Shown here piece after piece: positions 1 to 7,759 of a stretch of 12,648 nucleotides of DNA; positions within the stretch are counted from its first letter, which is position 1; each line of letters opens with the position of its first letter. Below the pieces are notes generated by a model. It ran no database searches, was not told the DNA's origin, and saw only the letters and a list, made by a program, of their open reading frames with translations. A program made the translations under genes and the position numbers. Source of the stretch: Deltaproteobacteria bacterium (lineage in GTDB: Bacteria > Myxococcota > B64-G9); contig QMME01000085.1 in assembly GCA_003647095.1 (NCBI GenBank), positions 1-12,648 of the forward strand, in the 5' to 3' direction.

Positions 1-2512
1 AGGTCGGATCAAGGCGGGACAGGTCGCGGCAGAAGGTGAAGCAGTCGTTGTCGGGACCGAACTGGCTGTCGAGCCAGAGCACGTCCCACCAGTTGCCCTG
101 GTCATCGAAGCAGCCGACACTGAGGTAGTCCTCCCCGTTGTCAATATTGTCGTCGGCCAGGTCGACACACAGGTTGACCCGCTCGTCCAGGGTCGAGGCG
201 TCGATACCCTCGGTGTAGATGCACCAGTTTTTCTCTTCCGCCCACAGGTTGCCTGCGCCGTCGCACTGGGTGTCTCCGGGACAGCGGGGATCGTTCCAGC
301 AATAATCTCCTTGGTAGTCGTTCGACCAGCCGGGCAGGTTGCAGTTCTCGAAGTCGTCGGCGAACACCGTGGTGCGCGGAGCACTGCAACCGCCGCCCCA
401 GCCGAAAAGCTCGAGGTTGTCGAGAAAGACGAACTCGTCGTCGTGCTCGGAGTGCAGGATGACGAGGATCCGCAGCGCCGGGTTGTCGTTGGCGAAGTCG
501 GGCAGGCGCAGGCAGTGGCGCAGGAAGAACCAGTCCACCGATTTGCGCGGACCGTTGTTCTTGCAGAACAGGGGATGGCCGTAGTCCAGGGGATGAGCGT
601 CGTCGTAGGCGAAGATCAGTACCCCGTCGTCGTTGGTGGCATCCACCTCGGCATAGTCGAAGCAGAACGTCAACCGCGCCAGGCCGGTGGTGTCGAAGCT
701 CTTTACCAGGCGTAGCTGCTCGTGGTTGCCTCCTTGCAGGCGCGACTGCTCGGCCCGCAGCACGGGTTGCCCGAAATCGTAGTTATTGCACCAGTTGCCG
801 GTGGCGCAGTCCTCGCCGCCGCTCAGGGTGCAGCCGGTGACGTCACCCGAGCAACTGCTCCCGCTCACCAACTCCCAGCCGTCCAGGGAACAATCTCCAT
901 TCTCATCGGAGAAATCGGTGAACTCCACTGTGGTGCTGCCGATCTCGGCACTGCACGCCAGGCAGCCGGTGCCTACGTCGACAAGCGAGCCGTCATGGTA
1001 GGTCTCCAGGGTGCATTCCGCTCCGCCGGATACACTGCCCGGGTCCTGGCAGTCCAGTACCAACTGGTCGGGTTCCACCACGCAACCGCTGGCATCCGGG
1101 CTGCAACCGGGCAGGCACACGGCATCAAGGTCGACGCCGAGGCACAGGGCATCGTTGGGATTGCCCTGGCAGGCGCCGCCCGCCTGGCAGGCATCGAACT
1201 GGGTGCAACCGGCGCCGTCGTCGCAGCTGGTGGCGGCGTTGGGCTGGTGGGTGCACTGGCCCGTCGCCGGGTCGCAGCCGTCGTCGGTACAGTCGTTGAG
1301 ATCGTCGCAGCCGCCCTCGCTCTCCGCGATGGCGGTGCGATCACTGCCGCGGCAGTTGCCGGTATCGTCGCAGGCATCGTTCATGGTGCAGGGATCGCCG
1401 TCGTCGCAGGGGCCAGTGTGGAATTCATTCTGGCAAGCGCCATCCCGGCAGGTGTCATCTGTGCAGGGATTGCCATCGTCGCACCCCCCCTGGGCCACGG
1501 GCAGGGTGGCCAGATCGGTGCCCCGGCATTGCCCGTCCTGGCAGGAGTCGTCGCGGGTGCAGGGATCGCCGTCGTCACAGGGGCCGACATGGTCGGCGTA
1601 TTGGCAGCTGCCGTCATGCAGGTCGCAGGAATCGTCGCTGCAGGGATTGCCGTCGTCGCAACCATCGGGAGCCGGCAGCTCGCTCTTGGGAACTCCCAGG
1701 CACTGTCCCTGGTGGCAGGCATCGTTCAAGGTGCACGGGTTGCCGTCGTCGCAAGCCTGGCCGTCGCCCGTGAAGCCGCAGTTGCCGGCGCCGTCGCAGG
1801 TGCCGGTGAGGCAGGGGCCATCGGGACAGTCGTTCTTGAGATCGTCGCCGGCAACCTGCGGCAAGCAGGTGGCGCTGGCGGTGTAGCAGCTCTGGCAAGG
1901 AGGACATTGTTCGTCGTTCTGGCAGGCGGTGCAACGCCGGCTGTTTTCGTCGCAGTCGAGGGGAGCCGGGCAAGGATCCGGACCGGGACGGCAACCACCG
2001 TGACCGTCGCAGACCTCTTCACCGTTGCAGAACTTTCCGTCGTTGCAATCACCGCGAGGATCCTGGCCGTCGGCCACGGGTTGGCACCTGCCCTCTTCAT
2101 TACAATACTGGCAGGGGAGACAGTCGTCGTCATTGCCGCAGGCAGCATTCACCACGTCGATGCGGACCACGTCCCGCACCGACCAAAGCGAGCCATCGCT
2201 CACCCGCAGGCCCACCAGCAACACCCCGGCCACCGCCGGGTTGAGGCTGGCCTGGGGCCTATCGGCATCGAGCAGGGAAGCTTCCCCGGCCGTGCCTGCC
2301 AGTAGCGTCCATTCCCAGGAGACGATGGCATCGCCATCGGGATCGTAGCTGGCGGACGCATCCATCCGGATGGTGTCGGCCAGCGACACCCGCCGATCCG
2401 CTCCGGCCACCGCCACCGGGGGGTGATTGGGCCCGGTGGCATGGTCCACGCAAGAGGACACAGACAGCACAAGCAGGACATGCAGGACAAGCTCGCCTGA
2501 CGGACAGCGCAT
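1..2512 (-). CDS. Cys-rich repeat lipoprotein with PKD-like N-terminus and tandem C-terminal beta modules (C-terminus cut by window edge)
   Basis: An open frame of 837 codons runs from the ATG at 2512 off the left edge with no stop. A Shine-Dalgarno GGAGG lies at 2527-2523. Residues 1-21 (MRCPSGELVLHVLLVLSVSSC) form a short lipoprotein signal with lipobox VSSC, so Cys21 would be lipidated. Residues about 29-121 (PPVAVAGAD...SASYDPDGD...VGLRVSDG) match a PKD/REJ-type Ig-like fold. Residues about 125-517 are a cysteine forest with repeated CDDGNPCTxDxC units, the pattern of the Dictyostelium (slime mold) repeat family. After that come two similar beta-rich modules, about 525-702 and 713 to the edge, each opening with an F-x-D-F...C-x-L-x-GW motif. 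The likely role is a disulfide-stabilised surface or adhesion protein, which is inferred from architecture only. Catalytic residues are not evident. Many overlapping frames on both strands are shadows of this gene. Confidence 0.9.
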   Translation of the reverse strand, partial: MRCPSGELVLHVLLVLSVSSCVDHATGPNHPPVAVAGADRRVSLADTIRMDASASYDPDGDAIVSWEWTLLAGTAGEASLLDADRPQASLNPAVAGVLLVGLRVSDGSLWSVRDVVRIDVVNAACGNDDDCLPCQYCNEEGRCQPVADGQDPRGDCNDGKFCNGEEVCDGHGGCRPGPDPCPAPLDCDENSRRCTACQNDEQCPPCQSCYTASATCLPQVAGDDLKNDCPDGPCLTGTCDGAGNCGFTGDGQACDDGNPCTLNDACHQGQCLGVPKSELPAPDGCDDGNPCSDDSCDLHDGSCQYADHVGPCDDGDPCTRDDSCQDGQCRGTDLATLPVAQGGCDDGNPCTDDTCRDGACQNEFHTGPCDDGDPCTMNDACDDTGNCRGSDRTAIAESEGGCDDLNDCTDDGCDPATGQCTHQPNAATSCDDGAGCTQFDACQAGGACQGNPNDALCLGVDLDAVCLPGCSPDASGCVVEPDQLVLDCQDPGSVSGGAECTLETYHDGSLVDVGTGCLACSAEIGSTTVEFTDFSDENGDCSLDGWELVSGSSCSGDVTGCTLSGGEDCATGNWCNNYDFGQPVLRAEQSRLQGGNHEQLRLVKSFDTTGLARLTFCFDYAEVDATNDDGVLIFAYDDAHPLDYGHPLFCKNNGPRKSVDWFFLRHCLRLPDFANDNPALRILVILHSEHDDEFVFLDNLELFGWGGGCSAPRTTVFADDFENCNLPGWSNDYQGDYCWNDPRCPGDTQCDGAGNLWAEEKNWCIYTEGIDASTLDERVNLCVDLADDNIDNGEDYLSVGCFDDQGNWWDVLWLDSQFGPDNDCFTFCRDLSRLDPT
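1145..1663 (-). repeat. Three tandem ~58-residue Cys-rich super-repeats inside the lipoprotein gene
   Basis: Read on the minus strand, three consecutive units cover 1663-1487 (59 residues), 1486-1313 (58) and 1312-1145 (56). Each has the same order: GCDDGNPCxDDxC, a GxCQ or GxC turn, a second PCDDGDPCTxxDxC block, a GxCRG turn, then a Cys-free spacer of about 10 residues ending in G (or NDAL in the last unit). Units 1 and 2 are close copies. Unit 3 is degenerate (GCDDLNDC, SCDDGAGC). A half unit (ACDDGNPCT...GQCLG) precedes the first at about 1757-1664. This indicates growth by duplication of a two-block unit. Confidence 0.85.
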
Positions 2513-2541
2513 GGTCAACACACCTCCGCTTTCCTGGCTGC

Positions 2542-2570
2542 TGGACACCGTCTCCCGGTCCGTTTATAAG
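2542..2570 (+). promoter_or_regulatory. Sigma-70-type promoter for the thioesterase gene
   Basis: TGGACA (2542-2547) and TATAAG (2565-2570) are separated by exactly 17 bp, each matching 5 of 6 consensus bases. Transcription would start near 2577, leaving a leader of about 22 nt that contains the Shine-Dalgarno GAGGTG (2585-2590), 8 nt before the ATG at 2599. The site lies in the 86-bp gap to the divergent Cys-rich lipoprotein gene, so the two genes may influence each other. A minus-strand TATAAA overlaps the same -10, but its -35 is poor. Confidence 0.65.
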
Positions 2571-2598
2571 ACTTTAGCAGCAATGAGGTGAAATTTCC

Positions 2599-3360
2599 AT
2601 GGCCCGTTTCAATACCCGCCTGAGCCTGCGTACCACCGAGGTGGACCGGCAACTGCTGGCCACCCCGGTAGCACTGCTGGGCATGTTCCAGGAGGCGGCC
2701 GTGCGCCAGGCCGAGCAACTGGGACGCGGCCCGCGCTGGTTGCACCGGCAGGGCCTGGGCTGGGCCATCGCCCACACCCGGGCCCGCTTCCTGGGAGCAC
2801 CCGGCTGGCCGGGCGAAGTGCTGGTCACCACCTGGGCCTCGCAGATGAACCGCTTCCTGTCCCGGCGCGAGTTCCTCATCGAGGATCCCGCCGGCCAGCT
2901 GCTGGTGGCCGGCAGTTCGCTGTGGGCCTTCATGGACATGCACCGCCGGAAGATGATCGGTATCCCCCAACGCGTGCGGGCGGCCTACCGGGTGGATCCC
3001 GCCCGCGCCCTGGAGACGGTCTTCACCCGCCCGCGCTCTCCCTCCGCCCGCCAACCGGTCACCCGGCGGGTGGTGGGCGAGCGGCACATCGACTTCAACG
3101 GCCACGCCAACAACCTGGACATGCTGGGCTGGATGCTGGAGCAGCTCCCCGCCGAGGCCGGCCGCCGGCGGCTGCGGGAAGTCAACATTCGTTACCAGCA
3201 AGAGATCCTCTGCGACCAGGAGATCGCTATCCGCAGCGAGCCGGCCGGAAACGAGCGGCCGTCCTTACTGTGGCGCCACGGCATCTACCGCGGCGGTGAG
3301 CAGACCCCGCTGGCCCTGGCCGAAACCAGCTGGCAACCGGCTCCGGCCGGGGAGACTTGA
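2599..3360 (+). CDS. Acyl-ACP thioesterase, FatA/FatB type with double hotdog fold
   Basis: The 253-residue product fits the bacterial members of the acyl-ACP thioesterase family, which hydrolyse acyl-acyl carrier protein in the cytoplasm to release free fatty acids. The N-terminal hotdog spans roughly residues 5-140. It contains WLHRQGLGWAIAHTRARF (about 47-64) and the WASQMNRFLSRREF stretch (79-92) that resembles the plant WxxxxG/R...RRD strand. The second hotdog (about 155-250) carries HIDFNGHANNLDMLGW (163-178), where Asp165, Asn167 and His169 align with the catalytic Asp/Asn/His of plant FatB. YQQEI (199-203) aligns with the YRREC strand, so Glu202 is kept but the plant Cys is Ile203. 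The ATG at 2599 is supported by GAGGTG 8 nt upstream. The gene ends 7 bp before the stop of convergent pcnB. Chain-length preference cannot be read from sequence. Confidence 0.85.
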   Translation: MARFNTRLSLRTTEVDRQLLATPVALLGMFQEAAVRQAEQLGRGPRWLHRQGLGWAIAHTRARFLGAPGWPGEVLVTTWASQMNRFLSRREFLIEDPAGQLLVAGSSLWAFMDMHRRKMIGIPQRVRAAYRVDPARALETVFTRPRSPSARQPVTRRVVGERHIDFNGHANNLDMLGWMLEQLPAEAGRRRLREVNIRYQQEILCDQEIAIRSEPAGNERPSLLWRHGIYRGGEQTPLALAETSWQPAPAGET

Positions 3361-3370
3361 GCCGGGCTCA
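3358..3370. repeat. Palindrome joining the stop codons of the convergent thioesterase and pcnB genes
   Basis: TGAGCCGGGCTCA is an inverted repeat with 6-base arms around one central base. The left arm begins with the TGA stop of the thioesterase gene (3358-3360) and the right arm ends with TCA, the complement of the pcnB stop (3370-3368). There is no T-tract on either side, so a bidirectional intrinsic terminator is possible but weakly supported. Confidence 0.4.
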
Positions 3371-4711
3371 GCCACCGGCCTGCTTGCCCGGGCGCCGCCG
3401 GGGTCGGCGCCGGCGCCGGCGAGTCTTGGCGCCGGTGGAGGTTGGCCCGGGTTCCGGGACGGCTGCCGGGGCCGGTGGCTTCTGGCGGGTGGCCCGCTGC
3501 AGCTGGCGCAGCAGGCGCCGGCCATGGCTGGTGGCTCTCACCCCGCAGGAAAACAGGTCCAGGGCCTCGGGAAAGTAGTTGCGCCGCAACAGCACCCGGG
3601 GGGCCCGCATTCCCGGGCGCAGCTTGCGCAGGCGAAACTGGGTGGCAATCACCTGTTGGATGCGCTCGGCCTGCCAGCGCGGCAGCGACAGGCGCTGGAT
3701 GATACCGCGTAACAACAAGCGAGCGATCTCGCCCGGGGCGCTTTCCCGCCCGCTCAGGCCATAGGGCCGGCAGCCGTGTTCCATGATGTCGGCCACGGGA
3801 TGCAGCAGCACCGCCGCCAGCAGCACCGGGTTGCTGAGCAGTTCCCGCTCACCGGCATCGAGTGCCCGCAGGTAGGCGAACAGGCCGGCCCCCGGTTCCC
3901 GCTCCTCGCCCCGCTCCGGGGAGCGGGCCAGAAACCGCGCCACTTCCGGCAACAGCACCGGCAACACCCCGCACTCCCACATCAGCTGGAAACACTGTTG
4001 CGCCGCCCCGGAACGCAACATGCGGATCACCTCTTCCAGCAGGCGGGGGGGAGCGCAGCGGGAGACGTCCTGCCGGTACCGCTGCATGGCCCGGTAAGTG
4101 GCGGGTTCGATACTGAAGCCCAGCCGGGCGGCAAAGCGAATGGCGCGCAGGATGCGCACCGGGTCTTCCTGAACCCTGACCTCGGGTTCGCCGATGAAAC
4201 GCAGAATGCGCCGGGCCAGGTCTTCCATGCCGCCGACGTAGTCGATGATGTGACGCTCCACCGGATCGTAGAACAGCCCGTTGATGGTGAAGTCGCGCCG
4301 GTAGGCATCCTGCTGCTCGCTGCCGAAGACGTTGTCGGAGCGAATGAGCAGGTCATCGCCATGATTGTCCACGGCGGCGCGGAAGGTGGCCGTCTCGATT
4401 ACCTTGTCGCGGAAGATGATGTGCGCCAGCCGGAAACGGCGGCCGATGAGACGACAGTTGCGAAACAACTTCCTGATCTCGTTGGGACGGGCCGAGGTGG
4501 CCACGTCGAAGTCCTTGGGCCGGCGCCGCAGCATCAGGTCGCGCACGCAGCCGCCCACCAGGTAAGCGCTGTGGCCGAAGCGGCGCAGGCGGCGTACCAC
4601 CTTCATGGCATCCGCATCGATGCGTCCCGCCACGATGTTCCGGGTGGGTATCACCGCCGCGGCGACGTCCTCGGCCGCCAGCGGATCCGTTTGCCGGTCC
4701 ACGGTGCTCAC
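3368..4711 (-). CDS. pcnB: Poly(A) polymerase / tRNA nucleotidyltransferase family protein (PcnB type)
   Basis: This 447-residue class II nucleotidyltransferase adds adenylates to RNA 3' ends. The head domain carries AYLVGGCVRDLML (49-61) and the metal-binding KDFDVATSA (66-74, Asp67 and Asp69), followed by ATFRA (108-112), RRDFTINGLFYDP (138-150) for nucleotide selection, and EDPVRILRAIRFAARLGF (182-199). LIGRRFRLAHI (88-98) fits the signature that separates bacterial poly(A) polymerases from CCA-adding enzymes. The C-terminus is a basic tail (residues 431-440 are Arg except one Pro), as in other PcnB proteins, probably for RNA binding. The start is GTG at 4711: an in-frame TAG lies only three codons upstream, and the IPTRNIVAGRIDADAMKVV segment before the catalytic core is family-typical. 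No good Shine-Dalgarno precedes it. CCA-adding activity is not excluded. Confidence 0.88.
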   Translation of the reverse strand: MSTVDRQTDPLAAEDVAAAVIPTRNIVAGRIDADAMKVVRRLRRFGHSAYLVGGCVRDLMLRRRPKDFDVATSARPNEIRKLFRNCRLIGRRFRLAHIIFRDKVIETATFRAAVDNHGDDLLIRSDNVFGSEQQDAYRRDFTINGLFYDPVERHIIDYVGGMEDLARRILRFIGEPEVRVQEDPVRILRAIRFAARLGFSIEPATYRAMQRYRQDVSRCAPPRLLEEVIRMLRSGAAQQCFQLMWECGVLPVLLPEVARFLARSPERGEEREPGAGLFAYLRALDAGERELLSNPVLLAAVLLHPVADIMEHGCRPYGLSGRESAPGEIARLLLRGIIQRLSLPRWQAERIQQVIATQFRLRKLRPGMRAPRVLLRRNYFPEALDLFSCGVRATSHGRRLLRQLQRATRQKPPAPAAVPEPGPTSTGAKTRRRRRRPRRRPGKQAGG

Positions 4712-4768
4712 GGGTCGCTACTTTTACCCATTGCCGCCACCGAGCGCAACAACCCGGGGAAGAATCTG

Positions 4769-4797
4769 GTCCGATTTCCGGACACCTGTACGAAATC
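4769..4797. repeat. Two mutually exclusive inverted repeats
   Basis: GTCCG-ATTTC-CGGAC (4769-4783) forms a perfect 5-bp hairpin. The same GATTTC (4773-4778) also pairs perfectly with GAAATC (4792-4797), giving a 6-bp stem with a 13-nt loop. The two structures cannot form together, which is the geometry of an attenuator or an overlapping operator pair. Confidence 0.4.
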
Positions 4798-4819
4798 CGG
4801 CCTCCCCGAACTCCCGGTT

Positions 4820-4832
4820 GGGAATTTTTCCC
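4820..4832. repeat. Inverted repeat GGGAA-TTT-TTCCC
   Basis: Perfect 5-bp arms around a TTT loop form an AT-rich island in GC-rich DNA, between pcnB and radC. It could be an operator half or a small hairpin; the sequence does not decide which. Confidence 0.4.
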
Positions 4833-4870
4833 TTGTTATTACCACCCGTTACCAACAAGGAGGCTTGGTA
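4831..4870. repeat. Nested inverted repeats and a TTACCA direct repeat
   Basis: CCTTGTT (4831-4837) is complementary to AACAAGG (4854-4860). TACCAA (4850-4855) is complementary to TTGGTA (4865-4870). TTACCA also occurs twice in direct orientation (4839-4844 and 4849-4854), 10 bp apart, about one helical turn. This is operator-like spacing upstream of radC. Confidence 0.4.
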
Positions 4871-4967
4871 CGGCTTTTGCTACGAATCCTCGAGGAGGGG
4901 ATGGCGCCAAGTCGCAACCAGGACCGGGCGGTGCCGGAACCGGTAAACGGGGAAAGGAGGCCGGGAG

Positions 4968-5648
4968 ATGTCAAGCACTCACTCAACCATGGAACAGATC
5001 CGCCGGCACTTTCTGGAGGTGGGAGCGGAAGGGTTGTCGGACCACGAATTGCTGGCCCTGGTGGTCGGCCACGGTGCCGGTGGGCGGGCGGCGCAACGGC
5101 CCCTGGGGCTGGCCGAAAGCACCCTCCACCGGGCCGGCGGCCTGGTGGGGCTGGCCCGGCACGATGCCCTGCACCTGGCCCGCCTTCCCGGCCTGGGACG
5201 GGCCCGGGCCTGCCTGCTCAAGGCGGCCTTCGAACTGGGCCGGCGGGCGGCCGTACCCGCTCCTCCCGCAGAGATTCCCCTCCGCTGCTCTGCGGAGGTG
5301 GTGGAATGGTTCCGCTGCCGGCTCCAGGACCTGGAGCACGAATCCATTCATGCCCTGTTGCTCGACGGCAAGAACCGGCCCTTGCGCTCCCTGAAGCTGG
5401 CCGAGGGTTCCTGGTCGAGCTGCCCGGTCGATCCCAAGGTGGTGTTTGCAGCCTGCCTGCGCCAGGGGGCACCCAGCTTCATCCTGGTGCACAACCATCC
5501 CTCCGGGGATCCCCGGCCCTCGCGCGAGGACCTGGAATTGACGGAACGCCTGGTCCGGGCCGGCCGGCTGGTCAACGTGCGCCTGGTAGACCACGTCATC
5601 GTCTCCCGGGGCGGCAGCGTTTCACTGGCAGATCGCGGACTTCTGTAA
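4968..5648 (+). CDS. radC: RadC-family JAB/MPN-domain protein
   Basis: The 226-residue product has the standard RadC layout and a nearly standard length. Residues about 7-92 are the N-terminal UPF0758 region, with EGLSDHELLALVVG (21-34) and a helix-hairpin-helix (LARLPGLGRARACLLKAAFELGRR, about 70-93). Residues about 104-226 form the JAB/MPN metalloprotease-like domain with a full JAMM set: Glu125 in DLEHES, His175 and His177 in HNHPSG, Ser185 and Asp188. The family is named after an E. coli locus, but a DNA-repair role was not upheld and its true substrate is unknown. The start is fixed by AGGAGG 7 nt upstream. It stands alone: no mobile-element genes surround it, and the next gene (acs) has its own promoter. 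Confidence 0.9.
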   Translation: MSSTHSTMEQIRRHFLEVGAEGLSDHELLALVVGHGAGGRAAQRPLGLAESTLHRAGGLVGLARHDALHLARLPGLGRARACLLKAAFELGRRAAVPAPPAEIPLRCSAEVVEWFRCRLQDLEHESIHALLLDGKNRPLRSLKLAEGSWSSCPVDPKVVFAACLRQGAPSFILVHNHPSGDPRPSREDLELTERLVRAGRLVNVRLVDHVIVSRGGSVSLADRGLL

Positions 5649-5664
5649 ACCCGCCCCATACGTG

Positions 5665-5693
5665 TTGACACTCCCGTCGACAGTTGCCATGTT
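5665..5693 (+). promoter_or_regulatory. Promoter of acs
   Basis: A perfect TTGACA (5665-5670) is followed after 17 bp by CATGTT (5688-5693), half-matching the -10 consensus; shifting by one base gives ATGTTA. Transcription would begin near 5700, leaving about 45 nt of leader before the acs ATG. It lies 16 bp past the radC stop, so acs need not depend on radC transcription. Confidence 0.6.
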
Positions 5694-5732
5694 ACCTTCT
5701 GCTTTTTGCGTGAAGGCGGAAAACATGCAACC

Positions 5733-5738
5733 AGGAGG
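5733..5738 (+). promoter_or_regulatory. Ribosome binding site that fixes the acs start
   Basis: AGGAGG sits 6 nt before the ATG at 5745. The frame is open upstream to a TTG at 5706, but that codon lies at the expected start of the transcript and has no Shine-Dalgarno, so the 13 extra residues are rejected. Confidence 0.85.
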
Positions 5739-5744
5739 CATTTC

Positions 5745-7715
<1,971 letters not shown>

Positions 7716-7723
7716 TTCCGGCA

Positions 7724-7735
7724 GCGGGCGCCCGC
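7724..7735. repeat. Perfect 12-bp GC palindrome after acs
   Basis: GCGGGCGCCCGC lies 9 bp after the acs stop and before the next Shine-Dalgarno. It could fold weakly as an RNA hairpin and lower read-through into the following lipoprotein gene. It has no T-tract, so it is not a convincing terminator. Confidence 0.35.
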
Positions 7736-7747
7736 CGCAGGATCCCC

Positions 7748-7753
7748 AGGAGG
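7748..7753 (+). promoter_or_regulatory. Ribosome binding site that selects a TTG start
   Basis: AGGAGG is 6 nt before TTG at 7760. The first in-frame ATG (7775) would be 21 nt away and would leave only 10 residues before the lipobox Cys, so TTG is the likely start. Confidence 0.75.
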
Positions 7754-7759
7754 CCAACA

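Larger units (their letters stand above)
4712..4967. other. 256-bp divergent spacer between pcnB and radC, dense in inverted repeats
   Basis: This is the longest gene-free stretch. It holds at least four dyads (4769-4783, 4773-4797, 4820-4832 and 4831-4870, listed separately). It also holds the radC Shine-Dalgarno AGGAGG at 4955-4960, 7 nt before the ATG. I see no good -35/-10 pair on either strand. The best is an extended -10, TGCTACGAA (4878-4886), on the plus strand without a -35 at the right distance. A seven-codon frame, ATG at 4730 on the minus strand (MGKSSDP), ends with a TGA that overlaps the pcnB GTG start (GTGA). Confidence 0.5.

Noticed and set aside
722..2305. Long plus-strand open frame (527 codons) very rich in Ala, Gly and Val
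   Set aside because: It is the antisense shadow of the Cys-rich lipoprotein: repeated GAC/GGC/TGC codons read as GTC/GCC/GCA on the other strand and rarely give stops. It has no Shine-Dalgarno, no recognisable domain and an implausible composition.
4901..4967. ATG at 4901 after GAGGAGGGG, a possible small gene or alternative start ahead of radC
   Set aside because: The Shine-Dalgarno is only 2 nt from this ATG, the frame does not match radC, and the peptide has no features. The AGGAGG at 4955-4960 fits the radC ATG well.
4968..5648. radC as a sign of a mobile or defence island
   Set aside because: RadC-family genes are often found on mobile islands, but no transposase, integrase, repeats or defence genes are present here and base composition appears similar to that of the neighbours.
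3776..5668. Plus-strand open frame of 630 codons spanning pcnB, the spacer and radC
   Set aside because: It is antisense to pcnB and then out of frame with radC, both of which have clear family motifs. The protein has no coherent domain.
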